Positions 1 through 6,717 of a DNA stretch of 10,392 bases are shown here, one piece after another; position 1 is the stretch's first letter; each line of letters opens with the position of its first letter. The notes under the pieces are model-generated. The model was not told the DNA's origin. It searched no databases and saw only the letters and a program-made list of their open reading frames with translations. The stretch comes from SYAN01 sp049459795 (GTDB lineage Bacteria > Actinomycetota > Actinomycetes > Nanopelagicales > Nanopelagicaceae), in contig JBMUDS010000033.1 of the NCBI GenBank assembly GCA_049459795.1, forward strand, positions 1 to 10,392, in the 5' to 3' direction. The position numbers and the translations under genes were made by a program.

Positions 1-154
1 CGCGACTTGCGATCTCTGGAACCACTCCGCCGAATCGCTCATGCTCATCGACGCTTGAAGCGATCACATTCGCAAGCAACGTCCGACCCGAGACAATCCC
101 TACCGCCGTCTCATCACACGATGTCTCGATTCCAAGAACCAGGGGTGTGCTCAT
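1..154 (-). CDS. tsaD: TsaD, N-terminal part (cut by window edge)
   Basis: This is the first 51 residues of the catalytic subunit of the complex that makes N6-threonylcarbamoyladenosine (t6A) at position 37 of ANN-decoding tRNAs. Translating the minus strand from the ATG at 154 gives MSTPLVLGIETSCDETAVGI, the N-terminal actin-fold ATPase strand of TsaD/Kae1/Gcp proteins, followed by LLANVIASSVDEHERFGGVV and PEIASR. The IETSCDET and EH-RFGGVVPE-ASR blocks are hallmark TsaD motifs. The HxxxH metal site and the rest of the protein lie outside the window. Its ATG overlaps the rimI stop as ATGA, so it is probably translationally coupled to rimI and is the fourth gene of a tsaE-tsaB-rimI-tsaD unit. 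Nothing visible suggests that it is broken; the end is only the window boundary. Confidence 0.95.
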   Translation of the reverse strand, partial: MSTPLVLGIETSCDETAVGIVSGRTLLANVIASSVDEHERFGGVVPEIASR

Positions 155-621
155 TGGCCACCCGACTCATCGATGCTCTTTTGCATCACGATCGCATCCA
201 TCCCAGGCGCGTAATAATCCTTGCGCCTTGAGATCTCCTTGTACCCAAGCGACTCATAGAGCGGCTTCGCTTCGTCATTTCCGACTCGCATCTCAAGCAA
301 GAGCTTCTTCGCTCCTTGATCCTTCGCCCATCGCTCTAATCGCGCCATCAAGCGCCGCGCGATCCCTTGCCGTCGAAATCCTTCGACCACCGCAATGGTG
401 TGAATATCCGCGCTCTCATCCCCGAAAGCGATCCCGCCGTAACCGACGATCCGCTCCTTGCCTTCCGCTTCACCTGAGACTGCGCCGATATAGAGGCGAT
501 GCGATCCACCTAATTCCTCTTTCACCTGCGCCAATGACCACGCCTCTTTCGTGAAGATCACCTTCTCTAATTCATAGATCTCCACTGCATCGACGAGAGT
601 CAGATTCCGATAGGTGATCAT
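151..621 (-). CDS. rimI: RimI-type GNAT N-acetyltransferase
   Basis: A 156-residue GNAT-fold acetyltransferase that, by family, transfers acetyl from acetyl-CoA to the N-terminal amine of a protein (ribosomal protein S18 in E. coli). The acetyl-CoA pyrophosphate loop RRQGIA is at residues 83-88, preceded by the strand IHTIAVVEGF. The segment LLLEMRVGNDEAKPLYESLG (107-126) is the usual RimI core with the candidate catalytic Glu near 110, and RRKDYY (132-137) carries the expected catalytic Tyr. Length fits the family, about 150 residues. The start ATG at 621 overlaps the tsaB stop as ATGA, and the stop overlaps the tsaD start in the same way. Sitting between tsaB and tsaD is the common bacterial arrangement. 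The true substrate in this organism is not known; actinobacterial RimI may be less specific than the E. coli enzyme. Confidence 0.93.
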   Translation of the reverse strand: MITYRNLTLVDAVEIYELEKVIFTKEAWSLAQVKEELGGSHRLYIGAVSGEAEGKERIVGYGGIAFGDESADIHTIAVVEGFRRQGIARRLMARLERWAKDQGAKKLLLEMRVGNDEAKPLYESLGYKEISRRKDYYAPGMDAIVMQKSIDESGGQ

Positions 622-1217
622 GAACGCTCACTTGTCGGCACGGCATCTGGCTTTCGAAGATACATCGGCTCATGGACGTTATCGGCCCACTCTGTCGCGG
701 CAAGTAAGAAGAGCGGATGCGGATAGATCAAATCGATATCGGCCTCGAAACCATACTTCTCGGCGCCTTCACCGTAGACCGGAAGCCCCATCGCCTTCAC
801 TTCATCAGGGAGCGATACGTGCGGCCCTGAAATCCGCTTTCCAGAGTCGTACCTCGCCCAATAGACCTCTTTACGCCGCGCATCTGTCGCAACGATGTAC
901 TCGCCACCGACGCCACTTACGATTCCATCCAAACTACAGACTCCTGCTAACGGGATCTTTCGTGCATGCGCAAAGACCGTTGCAAACGTGATCCCGGCAC
1001 GAAGCCCGGTAAATGGTCCCGGTCCCATGCCGACCACGACCTGAGTGATCGCTCTCCCTAATCCAGAAGCGACTTCTAACGCACCTTCGACTAATCGCGG
1101 TAACGCTTCACCATGCTCCGTCGCACCATCGTGACGTCCTGCAAAGAGCGGAACCGCACCATCGAATAATCCAACAGAGGTACGAGAGGTAGAGGTATCG
1201 ATCACAAGGGAAGTCAT
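618..1217 (-). CDS. tsaB: TsaB, t6A complex scaffold subunit
   Basis: A 199-residue TsaB, the inactive paralogue of TsaD that dimerises with it and is needed for t6A synthesis in bacteria. The N-terminal strand MTSLVIDTSTSRTSVGLFDG is the actin-like fold start. GPGPFTGLRAG at 65-75 is the family's most conserved loop, here with Pro where E. coli-type proteins have Ser (GPGSFTGLR); from memory this variant is usual in Actinobacteria. DARRKEVYWA (112-121) and the C-terminal YLRKPDA (186-192) are also typical. The metal-binding histidines of TsaD are absent, as expected. The start overlaps the tsaE stop (ATGA at 1214-1217) and the stop overlaps the rimI start. The protein is shorter than the roughly 230 residues of E. 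coli TsaB, but all core blocks are present. Confidence 0.94.
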   Translation of the reverse strand: MTSLVIDTSTSRTSVGLFDGAVPLFAGRHDGATEHGEALPRLVEGALEVASGLGRAITQVVVGMGPGPFTGLRAGITFATVFAHARKIPLAGVCSLDGIVSGVGGEYIVATDARRKEVYWARYDSGKRISGPHVSLPDEVKAMGLPVYGEGAEKYGFEADIDLIYPHPLFLLAATEWADNVHEPMYLRKPDAVPTSERS

Positions 1218-1663
1218 CTCTTCGAGATCACTACCTTTCGCGCATCTACTCGGCCATCATCTTTCTCATCACCAAGAAAATCGATCTCCACGAGTAGATA
1301 GTGCTCATCCATTCGCATCGCTAGATCACTGCCCCACTCGATCACCGTGATCGCCTCTTCGCGATGGGTATCGAGATCAAGGTCATCGAATTCCAACGTC
1401 CCACTCTTGCTATCGATCAATCGATAGGCATCGACATGCACAAGCGGTGGAGTGGAGCGATGGACTCTCGAGATCACGAACGTCGGTGAGGTGACATCGT
1501 GAAGTCCAAGTGCCTGTCCGATCCCTTGAGTGAAGGTGGTCTTTCCTGCGCCCAATTCGCCCTTCAATACGACAAGATCGCCGGCTACAAGAGTTCGGCC
1601 GAACTCTTCGCCGAGTGCCAGCATCTCTTCTCTTGAATTGACGACCTCTTCCACATCATCCAC
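1214..1663 (-). CDS. tsaE: TsaE, t6A complex P-loop ATPase
   Basis: The small ATPase that binds and resets the TsaB-TsaD dimer during t6A synthesis. With the start chosen here it has 149 residues, the usual TsaE size. Walker A GELGAGKT is at 35-42, SPTF (59-62) is the switch-like segment, HVDAYRL (76-82) is the Walker-B-like strand with Asp, and IEWG (108-111) is the conserved tail motif. The open frame runs up to an ATG at 1738, but that version would encode an 18-residue leader translated straight through a strong terminator hairpin (1692-1723), so I reject it. The in-frame GTG at 1663, with GGAAG about 12 bases upstream, or the GTG at 1654 is more likely. I cannot decide between these two. 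No promoter was identified with confidence between the terminator and this gene, so it may use a promoter overlapping the hairpin tail or be reached by readthrough. Confidence 0.9.
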   Translation of the reverse strand: MDDVEEVVNSREEMLALGEEFGRTLVAGDLVVLKGELGAGKTTFTQGIGQALGLHDVTSPTFVISRVHRSTPPLVHVDAYRLIDSKSGTLEFDDLDLDTHREEAITVIEWGSDLAMRMDEHYLLVEIDFLGDEKDDGRVDARKVVISKR

Positions 1664-1681
1664 TGTAGTTCTTAACTTCCA

Positions 1682-1723
1682 GATAAAACGAACCGGGGCC
1701 CTAGGTTTCCCTAGAGCCCCGGT
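1682..1723 (-). terminator. Intrinsic terminator after the hydrolase gene
   Basis: Positions 1692-1704 and 1711-1723 pair as a 13-bp stem, and 1705/1710 can add one more pair, leaving a 4-base loop (1706-1709). On the minus-strand RNA every position pairs, with one G-U wobble (1700/1715); on the plus strand that position is a C-A mismatch. The minus strand then reads TTCGTTTTATCT, a broken U-rich tract. Stem strength, the U-rich tail and a location 39 bases past the hydrolase stop support Rho-independent termination of the run above. The U-tract is imperfect, so some readthrough into tsaE is possible. Confidence 0.82.
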
Positions 1724-1739
1724 GATCGATCGGTTCAAT

Positions 1740-1757
1740 TACTTGTTGCTACAAGTA
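1740..1757 (-). other. Small hairpin just after the hydrolase stop
   Basis: TACTTGT and ACAAGTA form a perfect 7-bp inverted repeat around the 4-base loop TGCT. It begins four bases after the hydrolase stop codon and lies 16 bases before the main terminator stem. It has no U-tract of its own. It may stabilise the 3' end of the transcript or be a chance structure; its function is not shown by the sequence. Confidence 0.45.
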
Positions 1758-1761
1758 CTAC

Positions 1762-3396
1762 CTACTCGACAGCGTAGAACTTGAGCAAAGGTGCCTCGAA
1801 TGTGCGATCGAAGGAGAGTCCTCCAGCCTTTCGCATCAAGAGACGAACCTGCGCTGTGTTCGGCAACTTGCCAGCATTCGCAGCCAAGGCACCGATCTCC
1901 GCCATCGACGTCAACTGCGCGACGGTGTAGTTGCAGTGCTTGGTTCCATTCGCTGCTGGCTTGGTCGTATCAGGAAGCCCAGTCGCGGTGAAGGTCGTGT
2001 ACTTCTCTGGTGGGAAGTTCCAGATCGTCATCAACTTGTTCGTGGTGCTTGGACGTGGCTTTCCGGCACGGATCGCAGCAACCGCTGCCTCCTTCGCCTT
2101 AGCGATATTCGCTGCATTCGCATTGATCAACCACTGAACGTGTCCACCAGGTGTGGTCGACTCGAACGGCGCAGTCATCGCGATTGTCGGAACATTGACT
2201 ACTCCCTTGTGAGAGAGCATCGCACGAAGCTTGGTCAACGCTGCCGCATCGGCAGTGACACGTGGTGCCGCCTTGAGTACTCCAAGTAGAGCATCTGCTG
2301 CATCGTCACCGGAGAGTGCGAGGTTGAAGATCGTCTTCGCATCACCAAGTTGTGCGTCGTAGTCGGCCTTGGAGTTGTCATAGACACGGCCACCATTGAT
2401 CGCCTCGAGATCCGCAGTGATCAAGACACCGAGGATCGCTGCATCCTGCAGGTTCTGCAGTGTTGCGATCGCTGGTGCTGCACCGAGGACGAATCGAGCG
2501 TGATCAAGTGATGCTGGGTCTCCAGGACCTGAGACGCCATCGATGTTCGCGCTGATATTTGGAAGTCCAGCCATCTGGCCAACCAAAGTGACTGCCGAAC
2601 GAGAAGGGATAGCAGTCTTGAGCGCTGCTGGTACTCCCGTTGCAGTCGCAGGCCATGCACCTGTTGCGACTCCTTGTGAGAGCGATGTCAACGCTGCTGC
2701 GATCTTGCTGATATCGGTGAGTTGCTCAACGACACCTGCTGCACCTGCTGAATATCCGCCTGCCTTGATCGTCGGATCAAAGAAGACCTTCATTCCCCAG
2801 AGCGCATCGCCAGCCATCTTCAGTGCTGCTTCGACGCTACCGCCGACCATACACATTGGAACTGCTGCATCGACGAGATCAGGGTGGTTCTCAGCGAGCG
2901 CCTGTGTGATGAATCCACCTTGGGATTCACCCCACGCGACGATCTTCTTGGTGTTCGGGAATTCCTTCTTCCAGATGCCGATCAATTCGACATTGGTCTT
3001 CACTGCGCCATCAGCGTTCCATCCGGCTTTAGCGAATCCGGAACTGAAGACGCCATATCCCTTAGAGAGGAGGTATGTAGCGACAGAGGTCTTCTGCGCT
3101 GCTCCACCTGGAACTTGCTCAGGAAGCTTCGCAGCCGCTACATCCCAAAGTCCTGGGATGCTGATCGGATAGCGATAACCCTTCGAATAAAGGAATGCAG
3201 TGCCATTGAAGTTCAGTGGCGCCTGAAGTGCATATGCAGCACCATCAGAGGTCACACCCTGACAGCTCTTGATTCCACCTGCAGTCGCACAGACTGGATC
3301 TGCAGCTCTCGCCGCAGTCGGAACGACTACGAGTGAGAGTGCGACGAGCGCTGCGGAGGTGAATCCAACAGCGATTGCTTTGAATGATCTCTTCAT
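1762..3396 (-). CDS. Secreted alpha/beta hydrolase (esterase-like)
   Basis: A 544-residue exported hydrolase of unknown substrate. Residues 1-31 are a Sec signal peptide: MKRSF, a hydrophobic core, then TAARA before ADPV, an AxA-type cleavage site. The nucleophile elbow GESQGG is at 156-161, with Ser158, followed by HPDLVDAAVPMCMVGGS. This pattern resembles secreted actinobacterial alpha/beta hydrolases. GGRVYDNS at 335-342 and HCNYT at 487-491 also match that type; His487 is the likely catalytic His. The expected acid position, seven residues before a conserved His (His419), is Glu412 rather than Asp. Cysteines at 36, 45, 182 and 488 could form disulphides. It is not a tannase/feruloyl esterase of the Cys-Ser-linked type, because the elbow has Glu before Ser. 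The ATG overlaps the stop of the binding-protein gene as TAATG, so the two are co-translated. A terminator follows. The hydrolase class is well supported; the substrate is not. Confidence 0.82.
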   Translation of the reverse strand: MKRSFKAIAVGFTSAALVALSLVVVPTAARAADPVCATAGGIKSCQGVTSDGAAYALQAPLNFNGTAFLYSKGYRYPISIPGLWDVAAAKLPEQVPGGAAQKTSVATYLLSKGYGVFSSGFAKAGWNADGAVKTNVELIGIWKKEFPNTKKIVAWGESQGGFITQALAENHPDLVDAAVPMCMVGGSVEAALKMAGDALWGMKVFFDPTIKAGGYSAGAAGVVEQLTDISKIAAALTSLSQGVATGAWPATATGVPAALKTAIPSRSAVTLVGQMAGLPNISANIDGVSGPGDPASLDHARFVLGAAPAIATLQNLQDAAILGVLITADLEAINGGRVYDNSKADYDAQLGDAKTIFNLALSGDDAADALLGVLKAAPRVTADAAALTKLRAMLSHKGVVNVPTIAMTAPFESTTPGGHVQWLINANAANIAKAKEAAVAAIRAGKPRPSTTNKLMTIWNFPPEKYTTFTATGLPDTTKPAANGTKHCNYTVAQLTSMAEIGALAANAGKLPNTAQVRLLMRKAGGLSFDRTFEAPLLKFYAVE

Positions 3397-4691
3397 TATT
3401 GTGGCAATCCCTTCGGTGGAAGTGCTGGGCGCTTCGTCGTCGTCTTCACGACTGGACCGTTACCGGAATCAGTTGTGTAGATGACGTTCTTCGCCTCGAC
3501 TGGGAGGATGGAACCGGTGGCGTTGTACTTGCCGATCCAGTATCCGGTGTAACCGACTCGGCTAGTACGCGAGAATCCGAGCGGAGCAAGACCTGCGCTT
3601 GCGAAGTTCGCACCTTCACGCTCGATCGCTGCGATCAATCCCTTACGGGTGAGTCGCGGACCTGCTGCCTTGATCGCGTTTGCGACCATCATGCCGCCGT
3701 TCATTCCGGCAAGGACGTTGTTATCGAATGTCGCGCCCTTGTTGTATTGCTCGTTGACCTCACGGAAGAACTTCACATACTCATCTGAAGTATCTGCCGC
3801 ATCTGGCATGAATGATGCTGAGATCGCACCATTGAGAAGTGCGACTGGGACAGTGGTCGCTGTCTGGATCGTCGTCGCATCAGCACCGACGGATCCGAAG
3901 ATCCACTGTGGCTTGTAGCCAGCCTGTGCTGCTACACCGATCGCTGCAGCTGTCGCAGTCGTAACGCCGAAGACGTAGACCACTTCAACCTTCGCTGCTG
4001 CGAGCTTCTGGATCCAAGTCGTCGCTGTCGCTGCGTTCTGAGTACCTGAGACGTACTTGATCGTCTCGTCGAACTTCAGACCGACAGATGCGAAGCCCTT
4101 CTGTGCATCTGCACCGAAATCATCGTTTTGGACGATGAGTCCGAGCTTCTTTCCAGCGAAGTTCTCCTTGATGTAGTTACCCATGATCTTCGCTTCCATC
4201 GCATATGTGGAGAAGAGCGGGAAGAGAGTTGGGAACTTCCTCTTATCAGCGAATCCGCTGAAACCTGTATTGACGAAGAGTGATGGGACACCACGTGCAC
4301 CAAGTCGGACCTTGCTATTGACAGCGAGGTTGTTGGCGGTGCCGAGCGCTCCGACGATCGCGAAGACGCGATCACGAAGGACCAACTTGTTCGTCTTATT
4401 GACTGCCTCTTGTGGCAGGTAGCGGTCATCTTCGATGACCAACTGGATTCGTCGACCATTGATACCGCCATTGGCGTTGACATAGTCGAAGTAAGCCTTC
4501 ATTGCTGGGGCGACCTTGGAGTAGCCAGGTGCTGCGATACCTGTCATCGGCACCGTAATACCCAACTTCACCGAGTTCGCTGTGACGCCAGGCTCTGCAG
4601 CTTGCGCTGGCACCGAAGTGAGCGCGAGTCCTGCAATGGCGATCACTGCAGAAGCGGCCGCGAAGCCCTTCTTGCGGAATGAACCGATCAT
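3396..4691 (-). CDS. ABC importer substrate-binding protein, LivK/type I fold
   Basis: A 431-residue extracytoplasmic binding protein of the branched-chain amino acid (HAAT) transporter family (Leu/Ile/Val-binding type). Residues 1-31 form a signal peptide, MIGSFRKK plus a hydrophobic core ending in VPAQA, then AEPG. The mature start VTANSVKLGITVPMTG is the usual first strand, and VNANGGINGRRIQLVIEDD (71-89) is a family hallmark. No cysteine occurs anywhere, so there is no lipobox, which is unusual for a Gram-positive binding protein. The C-terminus is basic and proline-rich (TTKRPALPPKGLPQ). I prefer the ATG at 4691 because AAGGA sits 5 bases upstream; an in-frame ATG at 4715 would add eight residues and has a poorer site. 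It follows livM by 69 bases and overlaps the hydrolase start. The ligand could be an amino acid, amide, urea or aromatic compound. Confidence 0.9.
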   Translation of the reverse strand: MIGSFRKKGFAAASAVIAIAGLALTSVPAQAAEPGVTANSVKLGITVPMTGIAAPGYSKVAPAMKAYFDYVNANGGINGRRIQLVIEDDRYLPQEAVNKTNKLVLRDRVFAIVGALGTANNLAVNSKVRLGARGVPSLFVNTGFSGFADKRKFPTLFPLFSTYAMEAKIMGNYIKENFAGKKLGLIVQNDDFGADAQKGFASVGLKFDETIKYVSGTQNAATATTWIQKLAAAKVEVVYVFGVTTATAAAIGVAAQAGYKPQWIFGSVGADATTIQTATTVPVALLNGAISASFMPDAADTSDEYVKFFREVNEQYNKGATFDNNVLAGMNGGMMVANAIKAAGPRLTRKGLIAAIEREGANFASAGLAPLGFSRTSRVGYTGYWIGKYNATGSILPVEAKNVIYTTDSGNGPVVKTTTKRPALPPKGLPQ

Positions 4692-4694
4692 TGT

Positions 4695-4703
4695 CTTCCT
4701 TCC
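4695..4703 (-). promoter_or_regulatory. Ribosome binding site deciding the binding-protein start
   Basis: The minus strand reads GGAAGGAAG, ending 3 bases before the ATG at 4691, with the AAGGA core 5 bases away. It is among the best ribosome binding sites in the window and lies downstream of the alternative ATG at 4715, which argues for the shorter protein. A strong site suits a binding protein needed in excess over the permease. Confidence 0.7.
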
Positions 4704-4760
4704 GTTTACTTGCATTTTGCTTTTCTCTTGACCATTACTTTGTCGAGTTTCGCAACCGAA

Positions 4761-5828
4761 CTAATGTCCGCCTGCGAGAGCCTTCTTTGCCTTCTTCTCT
4801 TTATGGTGGTGCCACTGCTCCGCTGGTCCGTTCGGCGTGAGGATCACCGCCAGGATCAGAAGAACGCTCGTGATCAACCCCGGTAGGTTCGCGACCACCG
4901 CTTCGCTATCTCCTAGGTTGTAGGAGATGGTCTCCGCGATATCCGGAATGATCACCAGCACCAATCCGCCAATGATCGTACCTGCCAGGCTAGTCAAACC
5001 GGCAAGTACAGCACCGGTAATGATGGCGAATGAGAGGCTCAATGGGAAGGCTGAGGGTGAAACTATCGAGATCATCCCCAGCAAAGCCCCAGAAAGACCG
5101 GCTACTCCTGCGCTTACCGTGAAGGCGAGCACCTTCCTGCGCCCCACATTGAGCCCCACCAACGCTGCCGCCGCCGGATTCGATCGACCGGCCTTCCATG
5201 CCCTTCCGTACCGACTCTTCAAGATGTTCTGAGTCATCCAGAGCATGATCAAAGTCGCAAGCCCTGCGATCCAGTAGAACCATTTATACAAAGTGAATTC
5301 GAGTCCGAGACTCTCTGGTGGGAATCCGACATCGAATGTAAGTCCCGTCTCGCCACCAAGGAATCCGAATTGATTAGCAAGTGTCGGAAGTCCAAGAGCT
5401 AACGCAAGAGTCGTTCCCGCAAGATACGGCCCCGACAATCTCGATGCACCACCGCCGAGCAAAGCGCCGAAGAGCGCGGCTGCGATCACTGCAGCAATGA
5501 AGGTGACGATGATCGGCGGTGCGAAGTAGATCTGCGTCAAAGCCGCGGCGTATGCACCGATCGCCATGAAAGCGCCATGACCGAGTGAGATCTGTCCCGA
5601 ATAACCAGTAAGGAGGATCAACGATCCGATCGCTAGCGCATAGATCGCGATCAGCGCGCCTTGATAGACCCGAAGCTCATCTACGCGATCGCCAAGAAGG
5701 AGCAGCAACCAACCAAGGATGATGAAGAAGAGGATCCGACGACGATTCGGATTTCTCTCCTTCTTCTCTTTCAATTCCTTCGAATCATGGCTAGAGCCAC
5801 CATCATGGGAGCCTTTTCGCTTAAGCAC
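4761..5828 (-). CDS. livM: LivM-type ABC permease
   Basis: A 355-residue inner-membrane permease of the branched-chain amino acid importer family, partner of LivH in the channel. GYSGQISLGHGAF at 75-87 is the LivM signature. The cytoplasmic ATPase-contact loop is SRYGRAWKAGRSNPAAAALV (205-224), followed by several hydrophobic helices and the ending ILTPNGPAE. Both ends are highly charged: residues 2-31 carry many Lys, Glu, Ser and Arg, and the tail has HHHKEKKAKK; both should be cytoplasmic. The start is GTG at 5828, overlapping the livH stop by 8 bases, with AAGGGGG 6 bases upstream. The charged N-terminal extension is somewhat longer than usual, but I see no better downstream start. Sequence alone does not fix the substrate. 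Confidence 0.93.
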   Translation of the reverse strand: MLKRKGSHDGGSSHDSKELKEKKERNPNRRRILFFIILGWLLLLLGDRVDELRVYQGALIAIYALAIGSLILLTGYSGQISLGHGAFMAIGAYAAALTQIYFAPPIIVTFIAAVIAAALFGALLGGGASRLSGPYLAGTTLALALGLPTLANQFGFLGGETGLTFDVGFPPESLGLEFTLYKWFYWIAGLATLIMLWMTQNILKSRYGRAWKAGRSNPAAAALVGLNVGRRKVLAFTVSAGVAGLSGALLGMISIVSPSAFPLSLSFAIITGAVLAGLTSLAGTIIGGLVLVIIPDIAETISYNLGDSEAVVANLPGLITSVLLILAVILTPNGPAEQWHHHKEKKAKKALAGGH

Positions 5829-6717
5829 TGCGCGCCCCCTTCACTCCGAAGATCCCGGCAGGTCGTATCAAGAGAACGAGTACCAAGACGACGAATGCGG
5901 TTGGGAAGACGAGAGATGTACCGAGATAGATAAGGACGAAGGAGAGTCCGATTCCAAGGACGAGTCCACCGACGACAGCACCGACAAGACTCTCAAGACC
6001 ACCGATCACCGCCGCGACGAAACCGAAGACCAACAAAGTATCGAGCGAGTTCGGTGTCAATGAATCATTCGGTGTCACAAGGATCCCAGCCACCGCACCG
6101 GCAGCTCCTGCGAATACCCAACCGATGGTTCGAGTCTGTGATACCCGCACCCCGGAAAGCCTTGCAATCTCAGGGTTATAGGCCGCTGCACGAAGTGCAA
6201 GGCCAAGATTGGTCTTCTGGAAGATGATCGAGAAGATGATCATCACCACCGCCGCCGTGACGACGATCAAGAGATTCAAACGTGAGAACGGCAAAGTGGT
6301 ATCGCCAATCACGAAACCTGATGCATCGACCGGCGAATCGAATCGCTTTCCTTCATTGGTCCAGATAAGTCCAACCACTGCGCGAATCACACCGAGCAAA
6401 CCCAACGTGACGATCACAGGTGCGACCGCTGCGATCGGACCATCACTCGCATGCTTAAAGAGTGTGCGCATCAATCCGCTCTCGATCAATCCGCCGATCA
6501 CGCCACCGATCGCAACGGCCAAGATGAATGCCAAGAAGAAAGAACCACTTCGATTCACGACTTCCCACGCGACATAGGTCGAGACGATCGCCTGTCCTGC
6601 CTGTCCGAAGTTGACCACCCGGGTCGAGCGCCAGACCAAGACCAAGGCGAGCGCCATGAGCGAGTAGATCGAGCCGATGCTGATCCCAATAAGTATGGTG
6701 TTGATGAACTGTTGCAT
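5821..6717 (-). CDS. livH: LivH-type ABC permease
   Basis: A 298-residue membrane permease, the second channel subunit of the importer. The N-terminal segment GISIGSIYSLMALALVLVWR with the following VVNFGQAGQ (34-42) corresponds to the family start, in which the second block is usually written NFAQGE or NFAHGE. The ATPase-contact loop LGLALRAAAYNPEIARLSGV is at 171-190, and RPAGIFG (285-291) is the standard C-terminal end. Hydropathy suggests about eight membrane segments. Length matches LivH (about 290-310). The start ATG at 6717 overlaps the livF stop (TGATG), and the stop lies within the first codons of livM. It should work with LivM, LivF, LivG and the secreted binding protein encoded downstream. 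Confidence 0.94.
   Translation of the reverse strand: MQQFINTILIGISIGSIYSLMALALVLVWRSTRVVNFGQAGQAIVSTYVAWEVVNRSGSFFLAFILAVAIGGVIGGLIESGLMRTLFKHASDGPIAAVAPVIVTLGLLGVIRAVVGLIWTNEGKRFDSPVDASGFVIGDTTLPFSRLNLLIVVTAAVVMIIFSIIFQKTNLGLALRAAAYNPEIARLSGVRVSQTRTIGWVFAGAAGAVAGILVTPNDSLTPNSLDTLLVFGFVAAVIGGLESLVGAVVGGLVLGIGLSFVLIYLGTSLVFPTAFVVLVLVLLIRPAGIFGVKGARSA
5835..5841 (-). promoter_or_regulatory. Ribosome binding site for livM (GTG start)
   Basis: AAGGGGG on the minus strand, 6 bases before the GTG at 5828 and inside the last codons of livH. It supports the GTG start and translational coupling of the two permease genes. Confidence 0.6.

Noticed and set aside
2906..2925. Inverted repeat TGAATCC / GGATTCA near the nucleophile elbow codons of the hydrolase
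   Set aside because: It is a short stem inside the coding sequence with no other signal, within what chance and codon repetition give.
3141..3160. Inverted repeat with 7-bp arms (CATCCCA / TGGGATG) inside the hydrolase gene
   Set aside because: It is internal to the coding sequence, lacks a U-tract and encodes ordinary protein sequence. It is probably chance.
2543..3172. A 209-codon open frame on the plus strand opposite the hydrolase gene
   Set aside because: It lies entirely within a well-supported coding gene, its composition mirrors the antisense of that gene, and it shows no recognisable domain. It is a codon-use shadow.
1762..3396. Hydrolase considered as a tannase/feruloyl esterase family member
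   Set aside because: That family has Cys directly before the catalytic Ser, linked to a Cys after the catalytic His. Here the elbow is GESQGG with Glu before Ser, although an HC pair is present at 487-488.
4749..4760. Tiny hairpin TTCG-CAAC-CGAA just after the livM stop
   Set aside because: The stem has only four base pairs and no U-tract, and the downstream gene is expected to be co-transcribed. It is too weak to call a terminator or attenuator.
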